Below the pieces are notes generated by a model. That model did no database searches, was not told the origin of the DNA, and saw only the letters and a program-made list of their open reading frames with translations. This document shows, piece after piece, positions 45,214 through 52,953 of a DNA stretch of 64,000 nucleotides. A program made the position numbers and the translations under genes. This DNA comes from Winogradskyella aurantiaca (GTDB lineage: Bacteria > Bacteroidota > Bacteroidia > Flavobacteriales > Flavobacteriaceae). Every line of letters starts with the position of its first letter. The first letter of the stretch is position 1. The stretch is from NCBI RefSeq assembly GCF_003362725.1, contig NZ_QKTV01000007.1, positions 62,001 to 126,000 of the forward strand, written 5' to 3'.

Positions 45214-45714
45214 ATGGTTATCACGGTCCCTTTGGTGATTTTTTTACTGCTCAATTTTGTTCTCATCTTTTTATTTTTAAAAACCGTTGATAAGCGCCAA
45301 TGGTTGGTTGGTTTATTAAGTCTCATTTTGACCCCAGTTATTTATTTTTATGTGTTTTATCCTTTTCTGAACATTATTAGCAGCTACCATCATCAAAAGC
45401 ATTTTAATTCTGACAATTGGAAGGAGAATCCAGGATTGCGTTATGAAATGATTGATCAAATGAGAATGTCCGAAGATTTATTTGGAATAAGCAGCCGTGA
45501 AGCCCAGGATCTATTTGGTAAGGCCGAATGGTACACCTGGGATGAAACAGCAAAACAGCATGATAGTACCAAATGGAATTATGGATTGGGCATTGAGCCT
45601 GGGGCCTTCAATAAAATGAAATCCAATGCCGTTTTTATTTTTCAGAAAAATGAACTTGTGGCGATTGACACGTATGAAGAACAGCTAAGCTATGAAGCAG
45701 AACCGAATAATTAA
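45214..45714 (+). CDS. Membrane protein of unknown function between gldF and gldG
   Basis: A 166-residue protein, no recognised family. Two membrane helices (about 3-22 and 28-54) with a short basic loop (KTVDKRQW) precede a soluble domain of about 110 residues, rich in aromatic and charged residues (RYEMIDQMRMSEDLFGISSREAQDLFG, AEWYTWDETAKQH, WNYGLGIEPG). It starts 4 bases after gldF and overlaps the start of gldG by 23 bp, so it is fully embedded in the gld operon. In the described F. johnsoniae layout gldF is followed directly by gldG. A role in assembling or modulating the GldFG transporter is inferred from position alone. Confidence 0.75.
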   Translation: MVITVPLVIFLLLNFVLIFLFLKTVDKRQWLVGLLSLILTPVIYFYVFYPFLNIISSYHHQKHFNSDNWKENPGLRYEMIDQMRMSEDLFGISSREAQDLFGKAEWYTWDETAKQHDSTKWNYGLGIEPGAFNKMKSNAVFIFQKNELVAIDTYEEQLSYEAEPNN

Positions 45715-47383
45715 ATCTAAGATTTACACAGTAGTTATTGCTATTGTCGTTGTTGTAGCAATTAACATTATTAGTAGTATAGGATATTTTCGTAAAGACC
45801 TTACCCAGGACAAACGTTATACCCTTTCTGAAAGTTTCAAAGAACTGCTACAAACTGCTCAAAATCCATTGATTATTGATGTGTTCTTAACAGGTGGTAC
45901 CCCAAAAGAATTTCGATTACTCAGAGATGAAACAGAGCAGCTGATTGATGAGATTAAGACTGTTAACAAAAGGGTTATTGTCAATTACATTGACCCCCTA
46001 GAAGACGAAACCAATCGAGACCGTAATATTGAGGAATTGACTAAAAGTGGCCTTGAACCCTATGTAAATAGCACTATGGTCAGTGGTAAAGCGTCGCAGG
46101 AATTAGTCTTTCCATGGGCGTTTGCAAGTTACGATGAAAAGACCGTCGCTATTCCTTTGATGAAGCGAAGCATTACCGAGGATATAGAAACACAAATGTT
46201 GAACTCTGTTCAAGGATTGGAATACGCATTTGCTGATGGCTTTAGAAAAATTTTGCAACCCAAGTCTAAAAAGATCGCTATTCTTAAAGGTAACGAGCAG
46301 TTAGAGGATCTTTACGTAGCAGATTTTCTAAAAACACTTCAACCGTACTATAACCTAGCCCCTTTTACTTTAGATAGCATAGCTGCAGATCCAAATAGAA
46401 CCTTAGGCAATCTAAAAAGATTTGATTTGATCATCTCGGCTAAGCCATCTGAGCCATTTACAGAAACGGAGAAGTTAGTACTCGATCAATATACAATGTC
46501 AGGAGGTAAAAGCATCTGGTTAACAGAAGGAATGATCATGGATAAAGATAGTCTTTACAGTGAGTCTGGTAGTTCTGTTTCGGTTCAAAAAGATCTAAAT
46601 CTCAATGATTTCTTCTTTAAATATGGTATACGCGTAAATCCTGATTTGGTAAAGGACCTCTACTCTGCCCCTATAACAGTAGCAATTGGAGAAGGAAGTC
46701 AGTCACAATTTCAACCAGTGCAATGGCAATATTCACCATTATCAAAATCTATGGGGTCACACCCAATTACCAAAAACTTAGAGTTGGTTAAGTTTGACTT
46801 TGCAAGTTCAATAGACACTCTTAAAAACGACACCCAGAAAACAATACTACTGCAAAGTTCTGAAAGATCGAAACTGGAAGGTCCCTTGACAACCATATCG
46901 TTAAATTCTGTGACATCTCAACCTAACCCTGAAGAATACAATCAAGGGTCGCAAAATTTGGCAGTAATGCTTCAGGGAACCTTTAAATCCTGCTACAGTC
47001 AGCGTATATTACCTTTTAAATTAGATGGATATAAAGATGTGAGCACAGGTAATCCTAAAATGCTAGTCATCTCAGATGGGGATTTAATAAAAAACGAAGT
47101 ATCCAGGTCTGGACCATTGGAGTTGGGGTTTGATAGGTTTACCGGACGACGATTTGGAAACAAAGAATTCCTACTAAATGCAGTTAACTTCATGCTTGAT
47201 GATAATGGCTTAATCGATCTTAGATCAAGAGACATTGCTATTGCCATTTTAGATGCAGAATTAATTGAAGATCAAAAAACGAAGTGGCAGTTTATTAACA
47301 TCCTTCTACCATTGATTTTATTGCTAGGATTTGGGCTTATATTTAATTACCTGAGAAAGCGCAAATACGCCGCTATTTCTTAG
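45692..47383 (+). CDS. gldG: Gliding motility ABC transporter subunit GldG
   Basis: A 563-residue substrate-binding-like subunit anchored at both ends. An N-terminal helix (about 10-29) is followed by the conserved RKDLTQDKRYTLSESFKELL (about 34-53). The bulk is a periplasmic IFT52/ABC-2 auxiliary-like domain with VYIDPLEDE-type (NYIDPLEDETNRD) and ISDGDLIKNEVSRSG segments. The final helix (about 533-554) ends in KRKYAAIS. GldG pairs with GldF. The ATG at 45692 is inside the previous gene, implying translational coupling. Neighbour dnaN follows 120 bases later under its own promoter. Confidence 0.93.
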   Translation: MKQNRIIKSKIYTVVIAIVVVVAINIISSIGYFRKDLTQDKRYTLSESFKELLQTAQNPLIIDVFLTGGTPKEFRLLRDETEQLIDEIKTVNKRVIVNYIDPLEDETNRDRNIEELTKSGLEPYVNSTMVSGKASQELVFPWAFASYDEKTVAIPLMKRSITEDIETQMLNSVQGLEYAFADGFRKILQPKSKKIAILKGNEQLEDLYVADFLKTLQPYYNLAPFTLDSIAADPNRTLGNLKRFDLIISAKPSEPFTETEKLVLDQYTMSGGKSIWLTEGMIMDKDSLYSESGSSVSVQKDLNLNDFFFKYGIRVNPDLVKDLYSAPITVAIGEGSQSQFQPVQWQYSPLSKSMGSHPITKNLELVKFDFASSIDTLKNDTQKTILLQSSERSKLEGPLTTISLNSVTSQPNPEEYNQGSQNLAVMLQGTFKSCYSQRILPFKLDGYKDVSTGNPKMLVISDGDLIKNEVSRSGPLELGFDRFTGRRFGNKEFLLNAVNFMLDDNGLIDLRSRDIAIAILDAELIEDQKTKWQFINILLPLILLLGFGLIFNYLRKRKYAAIS

Positions 47384-47461
47384 GTAAATACCTCGTTAAA
47401 CAGCTTTAAAAATCGGCTTTTGTTGTTAATAAGTTTCTTTCTGATTGCACAAGGGAAAAGA

Positions 47462-47469
47462 TATATTTG
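47462..47469 (+). promoter_or_regulatory. -7 box TATATTTG for dnaN
   Basis: TATATTTG matches TAnnTTTG, with a predicted start near 47475 and a leader of about 29 bases before ATG 47504. Confidence 0.6.
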
Positions 47470-47503
47470 TAAGATAAAATTTAATTAGCTTAACTAATTT
47501 CAC

Positions 47504-48622
47504 ATGAAGTTCATTGTATCGAGTACATACCTGCTAAAACAATTGCAAATTTTAGGAGGAGTTATCAATAATAATAACACATTACCCATTTTAGACAATT
47601 TCTTATTTGAGCTAAATGGTTCTGATTTAACTATTTCTGCAAGCGATTTAGAGACCACAATGTCAGCCGGTATTGAAGTAGAAAGTGATTCGGAAGGCAG
47701 TATCGCCTTACCAGCCCGACTGTTATTAGATACTTTGAAAACATTTCCCGAACAACCCTTAACCTTTGTGATTGAGGACAATAATACTGTTGAAATAAGT
47801 TCTAGTCACGGTAAATATGCTTTGGCTTATGCTGATGGTGCGGAATTTCCAAAATCGGTTGCTTTAGAACAACCTATGGCAACTACCGTTATTGGTGACC
47901 TTTTAGCAACAGCTATAAGTAAAACCATATTCGCTGCAGGTAATGACGACTTAAGACCAGTTATGAGTGGTGTGTTTTTTCAATTCCATTCAGATGGATT
48001 AACATTTGTGGCTACCGATGCTCATAAATTGGTTAAATACTCAAGAAGTGATGTATCTGCTAATGATGCAGCTGAGTTTATTATGCCAAAGAAACCCTTA
48101 AATCTTTTAAAAGGCATCCTAACTGGAAGCGAAGAAGACGTCCTTATAGAATACAACGAGACCAACGCAAAATTCACTTTCAAAAATACAGTTTTAACTT
48201 GCCGTTTAATTGATGGAAAATATCCAAACTATGAAGCTGTAATTCCCAAGGAGAATCCAAATAAATTGGTAATTGACAGAACCCAATTTTCTAATTCTGT
48301 TAAGCGTGTTAGCATATTTTCGAATAAAACCACCCATCAGATTCGTTTAAAAATTGCGGGAGCTGAACTCAATATATCGGCAGAAGATATTGACTACAGC
48401 AATAAAGCAGAAGAACGATTGAGCTGTGATTATCAGGGTGATGATATGCAAATTGGTTTTAACTCAAGATTCTTAACTGAAATGATAGGAAACCTTAGTG
48501 CAGATAACGTTCAACTAGAGATGAGTTTACCTAATAGAGCAGGAATTCTTACTCCTATTGATGGTCTTGATGAGGGTGAAACCGTGACCATGTTAGTCAT
48601 GCCAGTGATGCTGAACAATTAG
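47504..48622 (+). CDS. dnaN: DNA polymerase III beta subunit (sliding clamp)
   Basis: A 372-residue clamp that encircles DNA and tethers the polymerase. The opening MKFIVSSTYLLKQLQILGGVINNNNTLPILDNFL and VKRVSIFSNKTTHQIRLKI (about 267-285), and the C-terminus MLVMPVMLNN with the hydrophobic pocket residues, are typical. The length (about 370) is normal. dnaN is not beside dnaA or recF here; it stands behind gldFG, as in other flavobacteria where dnaN is unlinked to the origin. A strong terminator follows 32 bases after its stop. Confidence 0.95.
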   Translation: MKFIVSSTYLLKQLQILGGVINNNNTLPILDNFLFELNGSDLTISASDLETTMSAGIEVESDSEGSIALPARLLLDTLKTFPEQPLTFVIEDNNTVEISSSHGKYALAYADGAEFPKSVALEQPMATTVIGDLLATAISKTIFAAGNDDLRPVMSGVFFQFHSDGLTFVATDAHKLVKYSRSDVSANDAAEFIMPKKPLNLLKGILTGSEEDVLIEYNETNAKFTFKNTVLTCRLIDGKYPNYEAVIPKENPNKLVIDRTQFSNSVKRVSIFSNKTTHQIRLKIAGAELNISAEDIDYSNKAEERLSCDYQGDDMQIGFNSRFLTEMIGNLSADNVQLEMSLPNRAGILTPIDGLDEGETVTMLVMPVMLNN

Positions 48623-48654
48623 GACTGGAACAATAGTATTTTAGACATAGTAAA

Positions 48655-48678
48655 AAAGGCTCGCGAATGCGAGCCTTT
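48655..48678. terminator. Strong hairpin terminator after dnaN
   Basis: A perfect 10-bp stem, aaaggctcgc (48655-48664) and gcgagccttt (48669-48678), with a GAAT loop lies between convergent dnaN and the DUF4870 gene. The flanking A and T runs let it act in both directions. Confidence 0.9.
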
Positions 48679-48704
48679 CCGTTTTTACCTCTTTAACAAA
48701 ATAA

Positions 48705-49067
48705 CTAACTAACAAAATTAAGAGATAAGGGGTAATTCGGGAGCTCCCGATTACTTGCTTTAATAGCGTTTATTATAGGGAATATAAAAGATACAATTGC
48801 CAATAATAAAAATCCTAATAGCCCCAATCCTACTAATAAGATTAATGGAATGCAAATAATAGAATAAACAATAATACTCAATTGAAAATTGATAATAGCC
48901 TTTCCATGTTCATCCATTCCCATAACCTTTTCCTTTTGAGTAGCCCATAAAATTAAGGGTACAATTAAGCCGCCAAATCCTGTAAGACAGGTTAATAACT
49001 GACTTAAATGAGTGATCACAATCAGTTGATTATCTTCACGCTTCATTGTATAATAATTTGATTCCAT
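48705..49067 (-). CDS. DUF4870 family membrane protein
   Basis: A 120-residue protein with three helices (about 21-43, 61-82 and 84-100). Family pattern: LSQLLTCLTGFGGLIVPLILWATQKEK (about 22-48), then DEHGKAIINFQLSIIVY (about 52-68), both hallmarks of DUF4870, a family of small membrane proteins of unknown role. The start is the ATG at 49067. A TGTCTTTG (one mismatch from TAnnTTTG) about 20 bases upstream on the minus strand is a plausible promoter. Confidence 0.85.
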   Translation of the reverse strand: MESNYYTMKREDNQLIVITHLSQLLTCLTGFGGLIVPLILWATQKEKVMGMDEHGKAIINFQLSIIVYSIICIPLILLVGLGLLGFLLLAIVSFIFPIINAIKASNRELPNYPLSLNFVS

Positions 49068-49124
49068 GCCTATTGGACGTCCAAAGACAATAAATGTTAC
49101 ACCGGATATAGATAATATTTTGAA

Positions 49125-49250
49125 CTAACTGTTTTTTTTCTTATCGCTAAGCATAAAGTTTATAAGAAGCCCAATTAGTATAATCACCACTAAAAAGAAA
49201 ACCGATAGCATTACAACACCGTTGGTCCAATTAAAAAGTACAATATTCAT
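49125..49250 (-). CDS. 41-residue single-helix membrane protein
   Basis: A short open reading frame from ATG at 49250 to TAG at 49125. Sequence: MNIVLFNWTNGVVMLSV, then FFLVVIILIGLLINFML and a polar tail SDKKKNS. One membrane helix covers about residues 12-33, followed by a charged tail, so the topology is probably N-out, C-in. It lies 57 bases upstream of the DUF4870 gene on the same strand. Such Trp-containing small membrane proteins with a Lys-rich end occur in Bacteroidota, but the function is unknown. Coding is supported by the clean hydrophobic-then-basic layout, not by homology. Confidence 0.6.
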   Translation of the reverse strand: MNIVLFNWTNGVVMLSVFFLVVIILIGLLINFMLSDKKKNS

Positions 49251-49534
49251 GATCTTAATGTTTATTGCAATCTAATTATCAGAAATCTAAAGGGCAATGA
49301 CATTTATCATGACCATAAAAATTAATCATAAAAAATTCATTGTCAATGACTTGTATATTAATCTCTAATGCTTAGATTTGTTGGTGAAAAAGAAAAACTG
49401 TTTTAAGCTCTAAGCTTAACACTCTGAAGAAGCTACTGGCTTCCTAAATTAAAGTTACATAGGTAGTGGTTTCTATGTCATTTTAAAACTGTTGGACCTT
49501 AAGGCTTCTTTGTAAATCTAAAAATTGCTAGATC
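49251..49534. other. Intergenic region with promoter and structured leader
   Basis: The 284 bases between the divergent 41-residue protein and the PAS gene hold a two-part promoter at 49351-49380 and about 150 bases of untranslated leader. The leader contains the hairpins TTAAGCT/AGCTTAA (49403-49419) and GAAGC/GCTTC (49429-49443). No further coding region or tRNA is seen. Confidence 0.6.
49351..49380 (+). promoter_or_regulatory. Promoter of the PAS/LOV-like gene
   Basis: TTG (49351-49353), a 19-base spacer and TAGATTTG (49373-49380) match the Bacteroidota consensus fully. Transcription should start near 49386, leaving a leader of about 149 bases. Confidence 0.75.
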
Positions 49535-50026
49535 ATGAAAACCACGCGTCGTAATTATTGTTCTCCTCTACTGTCATTTGACATTTATCTGGATCACTTT
49601 CATAAAACCATTAAGCAGATGAAAAGCAAAATGGATATTTCTGAAATCAATCGATCTGTAAATACTGTGATATCTAAAAGCTTAGAAAACAGAATCCTTA
49701 ACGATCAGTATGACGCTATTGTTATAACTGATAAGCAACAAAAAATAGTTTGGGTAAGCGAAGGGTTCTATGATATGACCGGATATTCTAGCTCATATGC
49801 CGTGGGTAAACAGCCAACTTTTCTGCAAGGAAAAGATACGCAGACATCAACAAAAGAAAGGATTAGAGTCAATTTGGACAACAACAATAACTTTTCTGCA
49901 TCGTTAATTAATTACAAAAAGAATGGCGAAGAGTATATATGCCAATTAAAGCTATTTCCTCTCAAGGATCCTGATAATAACATCACTCACTATCTGGCAT
50001 TAGAACGCCGATTGGAAGCGGCTTAA
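49535..50026 (+). CDS. PAS-domain protein resembling LOV but without the photoactive cysteine
   Basis: A 163-residue protein with one PAS domain (about 55-160) and no output domain. The core WVSEGFYDMTGYSSSYAVGKQPTFLQGKDTQTSTKERIR is close to the LOV pattern (G-x-NCRFLQG-x-x-T), but the reactive Cys position reads Pro (QPTFLQ). LINYKKNGEEYICQLKLFPLKD follows the LOV beta-strands, with the second flavin-contacting Asn replaced by Cys and the terminal Gln by Glu. Flavin photochemistry of the usual kind is therefore not expected; it may bind another ligand or act as a partner domain. The first 50 residues are helical. Its stop overlaps the convergent thioredoxin gene by 4 bp. Confidence 0.8.
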   Translation: MKTTRRNYCSPLLSFDIYLDHFHKTIKQMKSKMDISEINRSVNTVISKSLENRILNDQYDAIVITDKQQKIVWVSEGFYDMTGYSSSYAVGKQPTFLQGKDTQTSTKERIRVNLDNNNNFSASLINYKKNGEEYICQLKLFPLKDPDNNITHYLALERRLEAA

Positions 50027-50502
50027 TTAGATAGTAGCGCTTTCATTTTCTTTGGTGAAACGTATTCAAACACCCTTGTTGTAACTTTAAAATTCTCGTC
50101 CAACAATACGAGTACAGGCAAGGAAAACGGGGTGCCTTCCCTTGTGGCTAGGGCTAATGCGATTTCGTGAGTGGGATTTCTTTTTAAACCAACCTCCTTG
50201 TTCCTAAAAATGTCCCCTCCAAAGTTGATTTCATCGGAGGTTTCCGCATTCATTTTTACTGCGTAGTAATCGGTGTTCATTTCCGAAATTACTTCAATAT
50301 CCTTGAAAGCAGTTCTATTCATTTTTTTGCAATATTGACACCAATCGGCATAGAAATAAATTAGCACTGGCTTCGGTGTGGTCTGAAGAGCATCCTCTAA
50401 ATTCTCAAAACTTATCCAGTTTATTGATTGATTTTGAGCATCAGAATTCAAAATGGCCAGACTTAAGGCAAATCCTAGGTATAGAACTTTAATAAATGTC
50501 AT
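50023..50502 (-). CDS. Periplasmic thioredoxin-like protein
   Basis: A 159-residue exported thioredoxin-fold protein. Signal peptide: MTFIKVLYLGFALSLAILNSDAQ. The active site is WCQYC (Cys55 and Cys58) in YFYADWCQYCKKMNR, and FSLPVLVLLDENF supplies the cis-Pro region. It is most like the DsbD-gamma/thioredoxin_7 group, which pass or receive electrons in the periplasm. It lies 2 bases downstream of the TonB-receptor gene on the same strand, hence one operon, and the receptor's plug carries a Cys-x-x-Cys pair that could be its target. Confidence 0.85.
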   Translation of the reverse strand: MTFIKVLYLGFALSLAILNSDAQNQSINWISFENLEDALQTTPKPVLIYFYADWCQYCKKMNRTAFKDIEVISEMNTDYYAVKMNAETSDEINFGGDIFRNKEVGLKRNPTHEIALALATREGTPFSLPVLVLLDENFKVTTRVFEYVSPKKMKALLSN

Positions 50503-50504
50503 CT

Positions 50505-52868
50505 TTAATGCAATTTACCAAACTTTAATCCAACAAACACAGATCTCGGGGCCGGAGGACCATACACATAATCCGAATCTCTGGTAGGGCCACTATCGAA
50601 ATCTCTTTGATAGCTATTAAAGAGATTTTTAACACCTCCCGATAGGGTCACCATAAACTCTTCGGTGAGGTCCAGATGCACGTCGGCTTTTAAGTTCAAG
50701 TCAAAAAACGAATTAACACGATTCAATTGTAAAAAACCTGTCTCACTGACAACAAGCGGTACTGTCATAGGTCCTGTATAGGTTCCTGTAAGATCGATTT
50801 GATACGTATCATTAGGAATCCAGGAAGCGCTCATATAACCATATACACTTGGTGTTCTGACGAAATCCTGAATAAATATATCAGATTCACCAGGAGTCCC
50901 ATCCCATTCGTACAAAAGTTGTGGACGCTTAAAACGAGCTCGTTGTAACGTTCCGCCTAATTGCATTTGCCATTTTGTATTTGGTGATACACCCAACTCA
51001 AAATTAGTTCCATAGACATTGGCTCCTTCACCATTTCTTACTTCTTCTACAATGGATCCATTGGGTAGTTGAGCCCCAGTACTCACAGTTGTAAATGGAT
51101 TCTTAAGATCGGTATAGAAGCCTTCAAGTAAAATGTCAATTTGTAAAAGCGAAATGGATTTTGAGTAGTTATAGGAAGCTGTAAAGGCATCTGAAAATTC
51201 TGGTTCTAAATCGGATGACAAGATTACAAATTGAGGCTCCCCTCCGACGCTTGATATGTGTAAGTCCTCGTCAAAAGCCTGTGGCGCTCTAAACCCTCTT
51301 GCATAGCCTCCACGGAACTTAGAATTAGACGACAACTGGTACATGACGGTTGCTCTTGGGGACAATACAGTATTTTGAAAATCAACATTCCGTTCGATAT
51401 CAGCAATGGTATATTTACCATCCACTCTCACATTATCAAGTCTGGCACCTATTAAACCGGTAAACTTACCTGTAGGTTTCCATTCGTATTGCCCATAGAT
51501 ACCAAGGGCATTGACCTTTTGATCAATGAGCTTATTGTAACCGGGAATGAAGTCATCGGTCCTATTTAAATTATACTCAGCGCCAGTAGTTAAGATATCT
51601 CTTTCAAAATTTTTGGTGTATTGGAATCCAGATACCCAGGCCAGGTCTTTCGTGTTTCCGTAAGCATTATTGGCAAGTATGCTATCCTGAGGTGTACGGC
51701 CACCTCCTAATCCACCGTAATAACTTTGCCTATCCGTATTAGAGATTGAAGAATATACTTGGTAATCTGAGCTGTTATCACGACTCGAAATATCATACTC
51801 TATTCCACCGATAAATGTATCATGATCCAATTGCTCAGTTATATCTGTAAACTGAGGAGCGAGTTCTAGCCGATCACCACCACGACGGTATTCTCTTAAA
51901 GCTGTTAAATTTAATGCCAATCGACTTCTGTCGTTTGGCTTAAAAAAGGCCTTTCCGCCAAAAGTTGTATTTCGTAATGCTACAATTTCAGTAAAACCAT
52001 CTCCATTAGCATCAAAAGGATCTCTGTTTCTATAGTTTCCAAAGACTGTAAAACCACTTCTTAAATCATCTGCAACTATTGAGGTATTTAACGTCAACAA
52101 ACGATCTACTGCTGTTCCGCCTATTAAAGACAAATTACTTCCTACTTCCCAAGTATTTAAAATAGGATCTTTTGTAATAACATTGATAGTTCCTGCTATG
52201 GCATTAGAACCATACAATGCAGAACCCCCACTTCTAACAACTTCTACACGTTCAATAGTATTAGCAGGTATTTGCTCAAGACCATACACTCCTAGAAGTG
52301 ATGTAAAAACGGCTCTGCTATTTAATAATATCTGAGTGTAAGCACCATCAAGGCCGTTTAAGCGCACCTGTGTGAATCCACAATTCTGGCAATTGGTCTC
52401 TACACGCACACCTGGTGCAAAATTAAGACCCTCGGCCACAGTTATGGATTGGGTTGCTGTAAGAATTTGAGGTTTAATAGTTGACACTACAATTGGGGTG
52501 TTTTTTCGTTCTACCCTATTTCTTGTGGCGCTAATTACAACCTCATCGAGACCTAATGGATCTTCTTCCAAATTAAAATTCAACTCAAGCACCATTCCAT
52601 TATTTAGATCAATAGTCTTAGATTGTGTTCTAAACCCTTGAGATGATATCTCCACTATAATTGTTGTTTGTGCGTACAGTTTTAATTCGTAAAACCCATC
52701 AATATTAGAGGTGGTTCCTAAACTTGTACCACTAATTCGAATACTTGCAAATGGAATGGGCTGACTTTTCGAAGTAATTTGCCCTTTTATAGTGCTCAGA
52801 TCTTGCCCAAAACTAACAATTGATATGATGCCAAAGAGAACAGGAAGAATAAAACGCTTTAAATACAA
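50505..52868 (-). CDS. TonB-dependent receptor with a Cys-x-x-Cys plug motif
   Basis: A 787-residue outer-membrane receptor. The TTG at 52868 begins a signal peptide (YLKRFILPVLFGIISIVSFGQ); no nearby ATG. Domains: carboxypeptidase-regulatory-like (about 25-105, with KSQPIPFASIRISGTSLGTTSNIDGFYEL), plug (about 120-235), 22-strand-type barrel, ending PRSVFVGLKFGKLH. The plug contains ETNCQNCGFTQVRLNGLDGAYTQ, with two cysteines. A divergent DtxR-family metal regulator and an adjacent thioredoxin suggest uptake of a metal or metal complex (iron or manganese); the substrate is not proven. A TTAG-N6-CTAA element overlaps its promoter. Confidence 0.9.
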   Translation of the reverse strand: MYLKRFILPVLFGIISIVSFGQDLSTIKGQITSKSQPIPFASIRISGTSLGTTSNIDGFYELKLYAQTTIIVEISSQGFRTQSKTIDLNNGMVLELNFNLEEDPLGLDEVVISATRNRVERKNTPIVVSTIKPQILTATQSITVAEGLNFAPGVRVETNCQNCGFTQVRLNGLDGAYTQILLNSRAVFTSLLGVYGLEQIPANTIERVEVVRSGGSALYGSNAIAGTINVITKDPILNTWEVGSNLSLIGGTAVDRLLTLNTSIVADDLRSGFTVFGNYRNRDPFDANGDGFTEIVALRNTTFGGKAFFKPNDRSRLALNLTALREYRRGGDRLELAPQFTDITEQLDHDTFIGGIEYDISSRDNSSDYQVYSSISNTDRQSYYGGLGGGRTPQDSILANNAYGNTKDLAWVSGFQYTKNFERDILTTGAEYNLNRTDDFIPGYNKLIDQKVNALGIYGQYEWKPTGKFTGLIGARLDNVRVDGKYTIADIERNVDFQNTVLSPRATVMYQLSSNSKFRGGYARGFRAPQAFDEDLHISSVGGEPQFVILSSDLEPEFSDAFTASYNYSKSISLLQIDILLEGFYTDLKNPFTTVSTGAQLPNGSIVEEVRNGEGANVYGTNFELGVSPNTKWQMQLGGTLQRARFKRPQLLYEWDGTPGESDIFIQDFVRTPSVYGYMSASWIPNDTYQIDLTGTYTGPMTVPLVVSETGFLQLNRVNSFFDLNLKADVHLDLTEEFMVTLSGGVKNLFNSYQRDFDSGPTRDSDYVYGPPAPRSVFVGLKFGKLH

Positions 52869-52893
52869 ATCTTTTATATAACTTAATTAATTT

Positions 52894-52907
52894 TTAGGCA
52901 AATCTAA
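52894..52907. promoter_or_regulatory. DtxR-box-like inverted repeat over the receptor promoter
   Basis: TTAGGCAAATCTAA: TTAG and CTAA in inverted orientation around six bases, resembling half of the DtxR consensus. It overlaps the receptor -7 box, TAGATTTG on the minus strand (52906 to 52899). Confidence 0.5.
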
Positions 52908-52937
52908 TAATTAAATTCCTTTATTATGCTAACTTTG
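52899..52937. promoter_or_regulatory. Divergent promoters of the TonB receptor and the DtxR-family gene
   Basis: TAGATTTG (52906 to 52899, minus) directs the receptor with a leader of about 24 bases. TAACTTTG (52930-52937, plus) directs the regulator with a leader of about 11 bases. The boxes are about 23 bases apart, so one bound regulator dimer could block both. Confidence 0.6.
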
Positions 52938-52953
52938 TTTCATATTATTACTC

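Noticed and set aside
47504-48622. dnaN as a marker of the replication origin
   Set aside because: No dnaA, no cluster of DnaA boxes and no AT-rich repeat array in the flanks; dnaN is simply next to gldFG here.
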